Positions 31,310 through 41,445 of a DNA stretch of 64,000 nucleotides are shown piece after piece. The notes beneath the pieces were generated by a model. That model saw nothing but the letters and a program-made list of their open reading frames with translations. It ran no database searches and was not told the origin of the DNA. Numbering within the stretch: the first letter of the stretch is position 1; the number at the start of each line of letters is the position of its first letter. The DNA comes from Vibrio sp. BS-M-Sm-2 (GTDB lineage: Bacteria; Pseudomonadota; Gammaproteobacteria; Enterobacterales; Vibrionaceae), in contig NZ_CP167894.1 of NCBI RefSeq assembly GCF_041504345.1, positions 2,418,001 through 2,482,000 of the forward strand. Reading direction: 5' to 3'. The position numbers were made by a program, and so were the translations under genes.

Positions 31310-34168
31310 ATGAAAAAGGTTTTACTTGGTACATTTTCTCTTATCGCCATTGCCGGCTGTTCTTACAATGTACCTAGCTCAACATCCTTCTTTTCCTCAT
31401 TACCAGAAGGTGTCACTCTTTTAGAAGAGGTAAAGCTCTCTAAAGATAAAGTGGTGATTCCTTACACCAAATATCAGCTTGAAAACGGCCTGACAGTTAT
31501 TCTTTCCCCTGATGATTCCGATCCATTGGTGCATGTTGATGTGACCTATCACGTAGGTTCAGCACGTGAAGAGATTGGTAAGTCGGGTTTTGCTCACTTC
31601 TTCGAGCATATGATGTTCCAGGGATCTGAGAACGTTGGTGACCAGCAGCACTTTAAGATCATCACTGAAGCGGGTGGTTCGTTAAATGGCACCACTAACC
31701 GTGACCGTACCAACTACTTTGAAACCGTTCCATCTAACCAACTAGAGAAAATGTTGTGGTTAGAATCAGACCGAATGGGTTTCTTATTGGATGCGGTTTC
31801 TCAGAAGAAATTCGAAGTACAAAGAGGCACGGTCAAAAACGAACGTGCTCAAAGTTATGAAAACCGTCCTTATGGTTTGATGTGGGAACGCATGGGGGAA
31901 GCGCTTTACCCTGAAGGTCACCCTTATTCATGGCAACCAATCGGTTATGTGGAAGATCTCGACCGAGTTAATGTGAATGACCTCAAGGCCTTCTTCCTAC
32001 GTTGGTATGGCCCAAATAATGCCGTGCTAACGATTGGTGGTGATATCGACGTTGATGACACGCTAGAGTGGGTGAACAAGTACTTTGGCCCTATTCCTCA
32101 AGGCCCAGAAGTTAAGGCGGCAGAGAAACAACCAGCTGTGCTAACTGAAGATAAGTACATCACCCTAGAAGATAATATCCGTCAGCCGATGGTGCTTGTT
32201 GGTTGGCCTACAACGTATCGCGGTGAAGAGACGCAAGCGTCACTGAATGCATTGTCTAACGTGTTAGGTTCAGGTACCAACAGCTACCTATACCAAAACC
32301 TCGTAAAAACACAAAAAGCAGTAAGTGCAGGATCTTTCCATGATTGTGCTGAACTTGCTTGTACCATGTATGTGTATGCGATGGGTAACTCCGGTGAAAA
32401 AGGCGATCTGACGGTTCTTAATAAAGAGCTGATGGATACTCTAGAGCAATTCTCGAAAGAGGGTGTTGAACAAGAACGTTTAGACCAGATCACCGGTATG
32501 GCAGAAGCGGACGCGGTTTTCGCTCTGCAAAGTGTTAAAGGCAAGGTTTCACAACTGGCATCTAACCAAACCTTCTATGGTCAGCCAGATCGAATTGAAT
32601 CGCAACTTGATCAAATCCGAGCTGTCACTCCTGAAAGCGTGAGCAAGGCCTACCAAGATTTCATCGAAGGTAAGCACAAGGTGACTTTGAGTGTGGTTCC
32701 GAAAAAGCAGCTTGATTTAGCCGTTCGAGAAGCGACATTTACCACACCTGCACGTACTCTGCCTGAATACAGCAAGGTGACGGAAGACCAGCTGGATTTT
32801 AGAAAGGCACCGAATACCTTTGATCGCAGCGTGATGCCAGAAGTGAACTTTGGTGTTGAGGCGACCATGCCTGATTTGTACCGCATGCACTTTGCAAACG
32901 GTACGGATTTAATTGGTACTGTGACCAGTGAAACGCCGACAGTACAGCTACAGATTCAACTTCCAGCCGGTGAGCGTTACGTTCGCAAAGGGCAAGAGGG
33001 CCTGGCGAACATAACTGCTTCTATGATGGAAGAGGGGTCGACTAAACGAACTGTTGAAGAGTTACAGGCGACTTTGGATAAGCTTGGCAGTAGCGTCAGC
33101 ATTAGTGCGGGCAGTTACACCACTGACATTTCAGTCTCTACGCTAGAGAAAAACCTTCCTCAAACCTTAGCTATTGTACAAGAGGTTCTATTCGAGCCTA
33201 AGTTTGATGAGCAAGATTTCGAGCGTGTTAAGAAACAGATGTTAGAAGGCGTCGTGTATCAGCATCAGCAGCCAAGCTGGATGGCGTCTCAAGCAACCCG
33301 TGAAGTGCTGTTTGGTGATAGTATTTTTGCTCGTGCAAGTGATGGTACTAAGGACTCTCTAGAATCGTTAACTCTGGACGATGTAAAACTGTTTTACAGT
33401 CAGCACTATACTCCTGAAGGAGCTAATATTGTTATCGTAGGGGACATCTCGAAGAAAGAGATAGAGAAGCAGCTACAATTCTTTGAGCAATGGCAAGGCG
33501 ATGCGGCACCACTAACGCGTCCGCAGATCGTCAAAGAGCTTTCTGGTCAGCACCTGTACTTGGTCGACAAACCGGGTGCGCCGCAAAGCATTGTTCGCCT
33601 GGTTCGTAAAGGCCTGCCGTTTGACGCTACTGGTGAGTTGTACTTGAGCCAGTTAGCTAACTTTAACTTAGCGGGTAACTTTAATAGCCGTATTAACCAG
33701 AACTTGCGTGAAGACAAAGCCTACACTTACGGTGCAAGCGGTTACTTCGCAAGTACTCGAGAAACAGGCGCGGTGGTATTTAGCGCGCAAGTAAGAGCTA
33801 ACGCGACAGTGCCATCGATTCAAGAGTTTATTAATGAACTGAATGAGTTTAGCCAAAGTGGATTAACTGATGAAGAGGTGAAATTTATGCGCCTTGCCGT
33901 CGGTCAACAAGATGCACTCAAATACGAAACACCAAGTCAGAAAGCTGGGTTGTTGAGTAATATTGTTGCATTGAGCCTTGATGAAGATTACCTACAACAG
34001 CGTAATCAGATAGTTGAGACGGTCTCAAAAGAGACATTGAATGAACTATCGAAGAAATGGTTCGACCCGAATGATTATCAAATAATTGTGGTTGGCGATG
34101 CGGCTTCGCTTCGCCCGCAATTAGAAAAGTTAGATATTCCAATAGAAGAGCTTGAAATCATTCGTTAG
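31310..34168 (+). CDS. M16 family (pitrilysin-like) metallopeptidase, lipoprotein
   Basis: 952 aa. A lipoprotein signal ends IAIAGC (Cys17), so the protein is probably membrane-anchored in the periplasm or outer membrane. The N-terminal M16 domain has the inverted zinc motif HxxEH as HFFEH (His96, Glu99, His100) and the downstream Glu in VKNERAQSYENRPYG. A second M16 half follows from about residue 520 and lacks an HxxEH motif, as usual for the inactive half. It was likely derived from insulinase-type duplication. AAGGAGAACCT precedes the ATG. The substrate is unknown. Confidence 0.9.
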   Translation: MKKVLLGTFSLIAIAGCSYNVPSSTSFFSSLPEGVTLLEEVKLSKDKVVIPYTKYQLENGLTVILSPDDSDPLVHVDVTYHVGSAREEIGKSGFAHFFEHMMFQGSENVGDQQHFKIITEAGGSLNGTTNRDRTNYFETVPSNQLEKMLWLESDRMGFLLDAVSQKKFEVQRGTVKNERAQSYENRPYGLMWERMGEALYPEGHPYSWQPIGYVEDLDRVNVNDLKAFFLRWYGPNNAVLTIGGDIDVDDTLEWVNKYFGPIPQGPEVKAAEKQPAVLTEDKYITLEDNIRQPMVLVGWPTTYRGEETQASLNALSNVLGSGTNSYLYQNLVKTQKAVSAGSFHDCAELACTMYVYAMGNSGEKGDLTVLNKELMDTLEQFSKEGVEQERLDQITGMAEADAVFALQSVKGKVSQLASNQTFYGQPDRIESQLDQIRAVTPESVSKAYQDFIEGKHKVTLSVVPKKQLDLAVREATFTTPARTLPEYSKVTEDQLDFRKAPNTFDRSVMPEVNFGVEATMPDLYRMHFANGTDLIGTVTSETPTVQLQIQLPAGERYVRKGQEGLANITASMMEEGSTKRTVEELQATLDKLGSSVSISAGSYTTDISVSTLEKNLPQTLAIVQEVLFEPKFDEQDFERVKKQMLEGVVYQHQQPSWMASQATREVLFGDSIFARASDGTKDSLESLTLDDVKLFYSQHYTPEGANIVIVGDISKKEIEKQLQFFEQWQGDAAPLTRPQIVKELSGQHLYLVDKPGAPQSIVRLVRKGLPFDATGELYLSQLANFNLAGNFNSRINQNLREDKAYTYGASGYFASTRETGAVVFSAQVRANATVPSIQEFINELNEFSQSGLTDEEVKFMRLAVGQQDALKYETPSQKAGLLSNIVALSLDEDYLQQRNQIVETVSKETLNELSKKWFDPNDYQIIVVGDAASLRPQLEKLDIPIEELEIIR

Positions 34169-34267
34169 AGTACACATTAAAGGGGGAGGGAAGAGACTCT
34201 ACTTTTCTCCTCCAACCTAATTTATGATAGTTCTAATCAGAACGATATAAGATAAGTGAACTGAATT

Positions 34268-35836
34268 TTGACTGATTTTGCTGCGCGACTAAAGCAAGTT
34301 GCAACCAACCCTAAGACCTTCTCTCAATTTGGTCGTGGTGTTGAAAGGGAAACATTACGCTACACGGAAGATGGGCACCTTGCTACTGGGCCGCACCCTA
34401 AGGCTTTAGGATCTGCGTTGATGAACGAATGGGTAACGACCGATTTCTCTGAGTCGCTACTGGAATTTATCACGCCTGTTTCTAACGACGTTCCGACGCT
34501 TTTGAATCAGTTGTCTGATATACATCATTTCACGCAAACCAAGTTAGATGGCGAAAAACTATGGCCGCTTTCTATGCCTTGTTACGTTGGTAGTGAAGAT
34601 TATATTCAGCTAGCGCAATACGGCACATCTAATAACGGTAAGATGAAGACGCTATATCGTGAAGGCCTAAAGCGTCGTTACGGTAGTCTGATGCAGATTA
34701 TTTCTGGTGTTCACTTCAACTTCTCTTTCCCAGAAAGCTTTTGGGATAGCCTATTTGGAGAACAAACAGGAGAAGCGCGTTGTGAAGCGAAGTCAGATGC
34801 TTACTTTGGTTTGATTCGTAACTACTATCGCTTTGGTTGGTTAATCCCATACTTCTTCGGTGCTTCACCTGCGTTATGTTCTTCTTTCATCAAAGGAAGA
34901 GAAACTAACCTGCCTTTTGAAAAGATTGGCGAGACACTGTACTTACCAAAAGCAACGGCACTGCGCCTAAGCGATCTTGGTTACACCAACAGTGCGCAAA
35001 GCGTATTGAAAATTGGCTTCAACAGCCTAGACCAATACCTTGAAGGTTTGAATCAAGCGATTCGTACACCATCAGAAGAATTCGCAGAGATTGGCACTAA
35101 GGTTGATGGTGAATACCGTCAATTGAATAGCAACGTACTGCAAATTGAGAATGAGCTTTATGCTCCAATTCGTCCTAAGCGTGTAGCGAAAAATGGTGAG
35201 AAACCATCTGAAGCACTAGCACGTGCTGGTGTTGAGTACATCGAGGTTCGCTCTCTAGACGTAAACCCATTCAGCTCAATTGGTATCACGGAGCAACAAG
35301 TTCGCTTCTTAGATCTATTCCTAACGTGGAGTGTGCTAACTGACTCTGCTGAGATGGATAACTGTGAGCTTGAGTGCTGGCGCGACAACTGGAACAAGGT
35401 GATCCTAGAAGGTCGTCAAGTCGGTCTAGAACTGCAAATTGGTTGTTACGGTGAGCGCTTGTCTCTGCAAGATTGGGCGAAGCGCGTGTTCAAAGATCTA
35501 CGCTCAATTGCTGAGATGATGGATGCAGAACAAGGCGGTCGAGCTTACCAAGAAACCTGCGATACGCTTGAAGCTTGGATTGATAACCCAGAGCTAACCA
35601 TTTCTGGCCAATTGCTAGAAGAGACTAAAAAGTTAGGTGGCTTAGGTAAAGTTGGCTGTGCGCTAGGTAAAACGTACGCTCAACAGCACAAGGCACACCA
35701 ATACAAAGTGTATTCAGCTGAGCTGATGGAAGCAGAGGTTCAACGCTCTGTGATTGCTCAGCAACAAAGTGAAGAAGCGAGCACTCAAGATTTTGACAGC
35801 TTCTTAGCGGATTATTTTTCGTATTTAAAAGCATAG
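34268..35836 (+). CDS. gshA: Glutamate-cysteine ligase GshA
   Basis: 522 aa. First step of glutathione synthesis, joining Glu and Cys with ATP. The N-terminal [12 protein letters not shown] motif, [19 protein letters not shown] and GGVHFNFS-like block ([11 protein letters not shown]) match the E. coli-type enzyme. The start is a rare TTG; no in-frame ATG or GTG lies near that keeps the N-terminal motif, and E. coli gshA is also known to start with TTG. The ribosome binding site (AAGTGAACTG) is weak, so translation may be kept low. It is followed by a lipoprotein gene and luxS. Confidence 0.95.
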   Translation: MTDFAARLKQVATNPKTFSQFGRGVERETLRYTEDGHLATGPHPKALGSALMNEWVTTDFSESLLEFITPVSNDVPTLLNQLSDIHHFTQTKLDGEKLWPLSMPCYVGSEDYIQLAQYGTSNNGKMKTLYREGLKRRYGSLMQIISGVHFNFSFPESFWDSLFGEQTGEARCEAKSDAYFGLIRNYYRFGWLIPYFFGASPALCSSFIKGRETNLPFEKIGETLYLPKATALRLSDLGYTNSAQSVLKIGFNSLDQYLEGLNQAIRTPSEEFAEIGTKVDGEYRQLNSNVLQIENELYAPIRPKRVAKNGEKPSEALARAGVEYIEVRSLDVNPFSSIGITEQQVRFLDLFLTWSVLTDSAEMDNCELECWRDNWNKVILEGRQVGLELQIGCYGERLSLQDWAKRVFKDLRSIAEMMDAEQGGRAYQETCDTLEAWIDNPELTISGQLLEETKKLGGLGKVGCALGKTYAQQHKAHQYKVYSAELMEAEVQRSVIAQQQSEEASTQDFDSFLADYFSYLKA

Positions 35837-35885
35837 CGAGACGTTGGTGGAAAGGAAGCAAGCCTTATTAGGTAAGCCTACTCGT

Positions 35886-36497
35886 GTGAGTAGTAAATGG
35901 TTACCTGTAGTCACTGTCGGTGTTGTCTCTAGCCTTTTGGTTGGTTGTGCAACACCACCGCCGAAACAGCAAGACAACCTATGTAGCATCTTCAGAGAGC
36001 ATCCATCGTGGTACGAAGATGCCTTAGATATGCAAGAAGAGTGGGGCACTCCCATCAACGTAGCGATGGCTTTTGTAAAACAAGAGAGTAGCTTTCGTCA
36101 TGATGCGCGCCCACCAAAAGATTACATTCTTGGGTTTATTCCTTGGGGCCGTGTAAGCAGCGCTTATGGCTATGCTCAAGCTCAGGACCCAGCTTGGGAA
36201 GATTTCCAAAAATCGACCAACAATGGCGGTTCAAGAACCAATTTTGATGATGCGCTGATGTTTATAGGTTGGTACACCAGCGAAACGCGTCGTCAGTTGG
36301 GTATCTCACTATGGGACCCATATAACCAATACCTGGCTTATCATGAAGGCCGTGGTGGTTATAAGCGCAAGTCATACAACAGCAAACCATCGTTGATTAA
36401 AGTAGCGCGTAAAGTCGAACAACAAGCAAAAGATTATGGATGGCAGCTGAAACAGTGCCGCAAAGAACTAGAAGACAATCGAAGCTGGTTTTTCTAA
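35886..36497 (+). CDS. Lytic transglycosylase-like (SLT domain) lipoprotein
   Basis: 203 aa from the GTG at 35886; TTG 35844 and GTG 35847 give longer N-termini (217 and 216 aa). With the shorter start a normal lipoprotein signal results (SSKWLPVVTVGVVSSLLVGC). The mature part has a soluble-transglycosylase-like fold with the catalytic Glu in FVKQESSFRHDA, and SAYGYAQAQDPAW and YLAYHEGRGGY as further motifs. It probably cleaves peptidoglycan glycan strands; activity is inferred. It lies between gshA and luxS, an arrangement I recall from other Vibrio. Confidence 0.8.
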   Translation: MSSKWLPVVTVGVVSSLLVGCATPPPKQQDNLCSIFREHPSWYEDALDMQEEWGTPINVAMAFVKQESSFRHDARPPKDYILGFIPWGRVSSAYGYAQAQDPAWEDFQKSTNNGGSRTNFDDALMFIGWYTSETRRQLGISLWDPYNQYLAYHEGRGGYKRKSYNSKPSLIKVARKVEQQAKDYGWQLKQCRKELEDNRSWFF

Positions 36498-36521
36498 AGC
36501 CAGCCGTCACGGAGAAGAGCA

Positions 36522-37040
36522 ATGCCTTTATTAGATAGTTTCACTGTTGATCACACACGCATGAACGCACCTGCAGTTCGTGTTGCTAAAACAATGCAAA
36601 CCCCAAAAGGGGATACCATCACTGTGTTTGACCTGCGTTTTACTGCGCCAAACAAAGACATCTTATCTGAGAAAGGTATCCATACTCTAGAGCACCTATA
36701 CGCTGGCTTCATGCGTAATCAATTGAACGGTTCAGATGTAGAGATCATCGATATTTCACCTATGGGCTGCCGCACTGGTTTCTATATGAGCCTGATTGGT
36801 ACACCGACAGAGCAACAAGTGGCTGACGGTTGGTTGGCCGCGATGAAAGACGTACTGAAAGTTGAGAGCCAGAATAAGATCCCTGAGCTGAACGAATACC
36901 AATGTGGTACCGCAGCAATGCACTCTTTGGATGAAGCGAAAGAGATCGCTAATGCGATCATCGCTGCTGGTATCTCTGTAAACAAGAATGATGAACTGGC
37001 ACTGCCAGAGTCTATGCTGCAAGAGCTTAAAATCGACTAA
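36522..37040 (+). CDS. luxS: S-ribosylhomocysteine lyase LuxS (AI-2 synthase)
   Basis: 172 aa. It cleaves S-ribosylhomocysteine to homocysteine and DPD, the precursor of autoinducer AI-2. Metal ligands His54 and His58 (HTLEH) and Cys128 (YQCGT) and the catalytic Cys83 (MGCRTGFY) are all present. CACGGAGAAGAGC precedes the ATG. AI-2 feeds the quorum-sensing cascade that ends in the LuxR homologue at 60289-60894. A strong terminator separates it from convergent corB. Confidence 0.98.
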   Translation: MPLLDSFTVDHTRMNAPAVRVAKTMQTPKGDTITVFDLRFTAPNKDILSEKGIHTLEHLYAGFMRNQLNGSDVEIIDISPMGCRTGFYMSLIGTPTEQQVADGWLAAMKDVLKVESQNKIPELNEYQCGTAAMHSLDEAKEIANAIIAAGISVNKNDELALPESMLQELKID

Positions 37041-37066
37041 TCATTGTTAGCGGTGAGTTAGATATT

Positions 37067-37099
37067 AAAAGGCCCGGTTCAATGAACCGGGCCTTTTTT
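37067..37099. terminator. Terminator between luxS and corB
   Basis: AAAAGGCCCGGTTCA pairs with TGAACCGGGCCTTTT in a near-perfect palindrome with T residues on the plus strand and A residues before it, so it can serve both luxS and convergent corB. Confidence 0.92.
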
Positions 37100-37172
37100 G
37101 TCAACGTATTTTAGGGCTAGGCTGTTGTCGCATGTGAGCTTGTGATTACTTAGCTATTCTAATAAGCCAATT

Positions 37173-38444
37173 TTATCCATTTACGATCTGCGGGAACACA
37201 CGTACCAGTTTGATTCGGTTCTCTTCGAGCTCAACAATTTCCATTGGATGACTGGCAACCTGAACACTGAGGTGACTCTCTGGAATATCTTCAAGATGTT
37301 CTAGTATCAAACCATTCAGCGTTCTTGGGCCATCGGTAGGCAGTGCCCACTGTAAGCCTTTGTTGATGTCTCGGATATTGGCGCTGCCTTCAATCAAGAA
37401 GCTGCCATCGCTTTGCGGAGTAATTTCTTCAGATAAGCTTGGCGCAATTGAGGTGGTAAACTCACCTACGATCTCTTCTAGAATATCTTCAAGGGTAACC
37501 AAACCATTGATATCGCCATACTCATCAACAATCAAACCGATACGCTGTTTATTGCGCTGAAACTTAAGCAGTTGAATATTGAGTGGTGTTGCTTCAGGAA
37601 TGAAGTAGATCTCATCCGCTGCACGCAACAAGGTCTCTTTATTGAATTCGTTCTTTTCAAGCATCAATCGGTAAGCTTCACGTAGCCTAAGCATACCAAC
37701 TACTTCATCTATTTGGTCACGATACAGCACCACGCGGCCATGGGGCGAGTGAGTCAGTTGACGAACGATAGATTTCCAGTCGTCATTGATGTCGATACCA
37801 GTAATCTCATTACGCGGCACCATGATGTCGTTCACGGTGACATGTTCCAAATCCAGAATAGACACCAACATATCTTGGTGACGCTGAGGGATTAAGCTAC
37901 CTGCTTCATTTACCACGGTTCTAAGCTCTTCTGAGCTCAAGTGGTCGGTCGCATCGTGACTGGCTTTAACACCTAAGATACGAATGAAGCCGTTGGTAAT
38001 GAAGTTGACCAAGATTACCAATGGTGACAGCACCTTCATCAGTATCATCAAAAGGATGCTACTCGCGTAAGAGACACGTTCAGGAAATAGAGAAGCGATG
38101 GTTTTTGGTGTTACCTCGGCGAATACGAGGATCACTAGAGTCAGGGTACCGGTAGCGATAGCTACACCGATATCCCCGTAGATGCGCATACCAAGAATAG
38201 TAGCGATCGCAGATGCAAGAATGTTGACGAGATTGTTGCCGATGAGAATGAGGCCAATCAATCTGTCTGGGCGGTTCAGAAGTTTTTCTACGCGTTTGGC
38301 ACCTTTATGACCCGTATTGGCCAAGTGCTTTAAACGGTAGCGGTTCAGGGACATCATGCCCGTTTCGGAACCAGAGAAATAACCGGAAATTACAATGAGA
38401 CACGCGAGTAGCGCAAATAAGATACCCGTTGATATGTCGTCCAA
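37173..38444 (-). CDS. corB: CNNM/CorB family transport protein (HlyC/CorC family, YfjD-like)
   Basis: 423 aa. An N-terminal DUF21 (CNNM) membrane domain of about four segments (residues 5-145) is followed by a CBS pair (VNDIMVPRNEITGIDIND and ATPLNIQLLKFQRNKQRIGLIVDEYGDINGLVTLEDILEEIVGEF) and a C-terminal CorC/HlyC domain (SFLIEGSANIRDINKGL). Relatives are linked to Mg2+ and cobalt efflux or resistance. It is convergent with luxS and follows ypjD on the same strand with a possible terminator between. Transport direction and substrate are inferred from the family. Confidence 0.9.
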   Translation of the reverse strand: MDDISTGILFALLACLIVISGYFSGSETGMMSLNRYRLKHLANTGHKGAKRVEKLLNRPDRLIGLILIGNNLVNILASAIATILGMRIYGDIGVAIATGTLTLVILVFAEVTPKTIASLFPERVSYASSILLMILMKVLSPLVILVNFITNGFIRILGVKASHDATDHLSSEELRTVVNEAGSLIPQRHQDMLVSILDLEHVTVNDIMVPRNEITGIDINDDWKSIVRQLTHSPHGRVVLYRDQIDEVVGMLRLREAYRLMLEKNEFNKETLLRAADEIYFIPEATPLNIQLLKFQRNKQRIGLIVDEYGDINGLVTLEDILEEIVGEFTTSIAPSLSEEITPQSDGSFLIEGSANIRDINKGLQWALPTDGPRTLNGLILEHLEDIPESHLSVQVASHPMEIVELEENRIKLVRVFPQIVNG

Positions 38445-38527
38445 AACTATTCTTTTCCTATTTGTGTATCTTGATTAATTTATGACCGAACATGGTCGAG
38501 ATGTCAATTGAATGTATTGCACTCAAT

Positions 38528-38561
38528 ATTTTAAAGGCAAGGTATGTGAGACCTTGCCTTT
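38528..38561 (-). terminator. Possible terminator after ypjD
   Basis: AAAGGCAAGGT (38533-38543) pairs with ACCTTGCCTTT (38551-38561) across ATGTGAG. On the minus strand it is followed by TTTAAAATATT, a weak T-run, ten bases past the ypjD stop. Confidence 0.65.
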
Positions 38562-38571
38562 ATTTTACAGA

Positions 38572-39375
38572 CTAGTTCAGGATGATTTCCTGAACGAAGC
38601 GGCTACCGAAGTAGGCTAATGTGAGCATGCTGGCGCCGGCTAGGGCGAACCAAGTGACTTTCTGTCCACGCCAACCTTTTTGATAATGACCCCATAGAAG
38701 GATGGAGTAGATAACCCAAGCGATAAAAGACAACACAGCCTTGTGTGCTTTACCTTGAGCAAACATATCTTGTACGAAAATGAGACCTGTCAACAAAGTA
38801 CCCGTTAATAAGCCATTACCAATCAGAATGATCTTGAAAAGCTGTCTTTCTACCATCATTAAAGGAGGTAGGTTAGGGTTGATCACCAACGCTTTTTTCT
38901 TTTTAAGTTTGTGATCTAGCCACGCGAGCTGCAGAGCGTAGAGTGCCCCGATAGTTAGTGTCGCGTATGAGAATAGAGCCAAAGAGATATGAACGAGCAG
39001 TTTAGGGTCATTCTCTAGATGCTTGATGAATGTGCTTGGAAGAAAAGTAGCAGCCATCAAGTTTAGTGCAGCGAAGCTATAAACGACGGGCAAGATAAAC
39101 CACAAACGAGTTTTGAGCATAGCGCCGCTCATAACCACAGATATGATTAAGCTGATTAATGAAGCAACGTTCAAGATACTGAGGTTTTGGCCACTAGCAT
39201 TAAAAATCAAATCGCCAAGCAACCAAGCATGGAAAGCTAGAGCAAGTAATGCGCTGATAAACACCGTTTTTACACGGATTCCTGTTTGGTGCACGAGACC
39301 TGGAATGATCGTGGAAATCGCCATTGTATAAAGAAAGGCTGCTGCGATCGCAATAAGACTGTCCATGGTATCCAT
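38572..39375 (-). CDS. ypjD: CcsA-like inner-membrane protein YpjD
   Basis: 267 aa (264 if the second ATG at 39366 is used) with about eight hydrophobic segments. It resembles the cytochrome c assembly (CcsA/CcmC) family, and E. coli YpjD next to ffh. Motifs include LLVHISLALFSYATLTIGALYALQLAWLDHKLK and the C-terminal WVIYSILLWGHYQKGWRGQK with conserved His. The exact role is unknown; a heme-handling function would be inference. It is divergent from ffh, the standard neighbourhood. Confidence 0.85.
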   Translation of the reverse strand: MDTMDSLIAIAAAFLYTMAISTIIPGLVHQTGIRVKTVFISALLALAFHAWLLGDLIFNASGQNLSILNVASLISLIISVVMSGAMLKTRLWFILPVVYSFAALNLMAATFLPSTFIKHLENDPKLLVHISLALFSYATLTIGALYALQLAWLDHKLKKKKALVINPNLPPLMMVERQLFKIILIGNGLLTGTLLTGLIFVQDMFAQGKAHKAVLSFIAWVIYSILLWGHYQKGWRGQKVTWFALAGASMLTLAYFGSRFVQEIILN

Positions 39376-39566
39376 TTAAATGATTACTAATTGGTGAATT
39401 ATACCTCGCATCGCTCTTTGGGGCTATGGCGAACCTCATTCAATTCCAAGTGAATAATGTCTCACATCACAAGGACGGATGATTAAGGCTCTACAACGGG
39501 TATGACTCTAATCCGCGCTAATGTATACTCACAGTAATAGTCGCAGTTTTGAGCGAAGAGAAAACT

Positions 39567-40961
39567 ATGTTTGATAATTTAACGGATCGTCTATCCAAAA
39601 CGCTGAAGAACATCAGCGGTAAAGGTCGTCTGACCGAAGACAATATTAAAGAGACGCTGCGTGAAGTACGTATGGCGCTACTTGAAGCCGACGTTGCACT
39701 GCCAGTTGTCCGCGATTTTGTTAAGCGCGTAAAAGAAGGCGCTGTAGGTGTTGAGGTTTCTAAATCTCTAACGCCTGGTCAAGAATTTATTAAGATCGTT
39801 CAAGCTGAACTTGAAGCGGTGATGGGTGAGTCTAACGAGGCTCTTAACCTAGCAGCGCAGCCGCCAGCAGTTATCTTAATGGCGGGTCTACAAGGTGCAG
39901 GTAAAACTACATCGGTAGGTAAGCTATCTAAGCTTCTAACTGAGCGTGACAAGAAGAAAGTCTTGGTTGTGTCTGCCGACGTTTACCGTCCAGCGGCGAT
40001 CAAACAGCTTGAAACGTTAGCAAGCGATGTTGGCGTAGACTTCTTCCCATCTTCAGCTGATCAAAAGCCTCTTGATATTGCAAACGCTGCAATCGATCAC
40101 GCGAAGAAGAAATTCTACGACGTGCTACTTGTCGATACTGCCGGTCGTTTGGCTATCGATGAAGAGATGATGGGCGAGATCAAAGAGCTTCATACTGCAA
40201 TTAATCCAGTAGAGACACTGTTCGTTGTTGATGCAATGACAGGTCAAGATGCTGCGAACACGGCAAAAGCTTTTGGTGATGCGCTACCACTAACCGGTGT
40301 TATCTTGACGAAAGTTGATGGTGATGCGCGTGGTGGTGCTGCTCTGTCTGTTCGTCATATCACAGGCAAACCGATTAAATTCTTAGGTGTTGGTGAAAAG
40401 ACTGACGCACTAGAACCGTTCCACCCAGATCGTGTTGCTTCTCGTATCTTAGGTATGGGCGACGTACTGTCTCTTATTGAAGACCTACAAAAGAACGTTG
40501 ATACCGAGAAAGCTGAGAAACTGGCTAAGAAGTTCAAAGAGAAGAAAGGCTTTGACCTTGAAGATTTCCGTGAACAGCTAGGTCAGATGCAAAACATGGG
40601 CGGCATGATGGGCATGATGGATAAGCTTCCAGGCATGTCTCAGCTACCAGATAACGTTAAAGATAAAGTTGATGACAAGATGTTCAAGCAGATGGAAGCG
40701 ATCATCAACTCGATGACTATGAAAGAGCGTCAACGCCCTGATCTAATCAAAGGTTCACGCAAAAAGCGTATTGCCGCTGGTTCTGGTACACAGGTACAAG
40801 ATGTAAACCGTATGCTTAAGCAGTTCACCCAAATGCAGAAGATGATGAAGAAGATGCAGAAAGGTGGCATGAAAGGCATGATGCGCAACATGCAAGGCAT
40901 GATGGGCGGCGGTGGAGGTATGGGCGGAATGGGTGGTGGCTTTAACCCGTTTGGTCGATAA
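39567..40961 (+). CDS. ffh: Signal recognition particle protein Ffh
   Basis: 464 aa GTPase that binds 4.5S RNA and signal sequences to target nascent membrane proteins. The start MFDNLTDRLSKTLKNI at 39567 follows GCGAAGAG; a TTG at 39549 would add six residues. The N domain is followed by the G domain with P-loop GLQGAGKTTSVGKL (about residues 107-120), DTAGRL and TKVDGDARGGAAL. The Met-rich M domain ends in a MMGGGGGMGGMGGG tail. It is divergent from ypjD and upstream of the rpsP operon as in most gamma-proteobacteria. Confidence 0.97.
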   Translation: MFDNLTDRLSKTLKNISGKGRLTEDNIKETLREVRMALLEADVALPVVRDFVKRVKEGAVGVEVSKSLTPGQEFIKIVQAELEAVMGESNEALNLAAQPPAVILMAGLQGAGKTTSVGKLSKLLTERDKKKVLVVSADVYRPAAIKQLETLASDVGVDFFPSSADQKPLDIANAAIDHAKKKFYDVLLVDTAGRLAIDEEMMGEIKELHTAINPVETLFVVDAMTGQDAANTAKAFGDALPLTGVILTKVDGDARGGAALSVRHITGKPIKFLGVGEKTDALEPFHPDRVASRILGMGDVLSLIEDLQKNVDTEKAEKLAKKFKEKKGFDLEDFREQLGQMQNMGGMMGMMDKLPGMSQLPDNVKDKVDDKMFKQMEAIINSMTMKERQRPDLIKGSRKKRIAAGSGTQVQDVNRMLKQFTQMQKMMKKMQKGGMKGMMRNMQGMMGGGGGMGGMGGGFNPFGR

Positions 40962-41059
40962 TCTACAAATGTAAGCTTTAGCTACGTTACTTTTCATAGT
41001 GTTAGCCGTGTCACAGAAAGTGTACGGCAGCTATGTTGGTGAAAAAATAGCTAAAGCCC

Positions 41060-41087
41060 TTGCATTGCACCGGAATAAGAGTAAAAT
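41060..41087 (+). promoter_or_regulatory. Possible rpsP operon promoter
   Basis: -35 TTGCAT (41060-41065) and -10 TAAAAT (41082-41087) with a 16-base spacer, followed by a GC-rich TCCGGGGC discriminator as in growth-rate-controlled promoters. A start near 41094 would give an 80-base leader. The same DNA can form CCGGAAT/ATTCCGG pairing, so it might instead be an ffh terminator. Confidence 0.5.
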
Positions 41088-41111
41088 TCCGGGGCTTTAA
41101 TTTGGCACGAG

Positions 41112-41145
41112 ACCCCAAGCTATTTACTTATACTTGGGGTTAATT
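41112..41145 (+). promoter_or_regulatory. Leader hairpin before rpsP
   Basis: ACCCCAAG (41112-41119) pairs with CTTGGGGT (41133-41140) across 13 bases, followed by TAATTATTTTATT. It lies about 30 bases before rpsP, in the predicted leader, and could be an attenuator or a regulatory leader for the ribosomal protein operon. Confidence 0.5.
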
Positions 41146-41173
41146 ATTTTATTAAGAAAGCAAAGAGGACGAC

Positions 41174-41422
41174 ATGGTAACCATTCGTTTGGCACGTCAC
41201 GGTGCAAAGAAGCGCCCATTTTATCAAATCGTAGTTGCGGATAGCCGTAACGCTGCAACTGGCCGTTTCATCGAGAAAGTAGGTTTCTTTAACCCTACTG
41301 CTCAAGGTCAAGAAGAAGGTCTACGTCTAGACCTAGATCGTGTTAACCACTGGGTTGGTCAAGGCGCATCTCTATCTGATCGTGTAGCTAAGCTAGTTAA
41401 AGACGCTCAAAAAGCGGCTTAA
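41174..41422 (+). CDS. rpsP: 30S ribosomal protein S16
   Basis: 82 aa, the usual length. [25 protein letters not shown] is the S16 signature. AAAGCAAAGAGGACGAC precedes the ATG. First gene of the conserved rpsP-rimM-trmD-rplS operon, which combines two ribosomal proteins with a 30S maturation factor and a tRNA methylase. Confidence 0.98.
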   Translation: MVTIRLARHGAKKRPFYQIVVADSRNAATGRFIEKVGFFNPTAQGQEEGLRLDLDRVNHWVGQGASLSDRVAKLVKDAQKAA

Positions 41423-41445
41423 TTCTTTTTAAAGAGAAATAGCTT

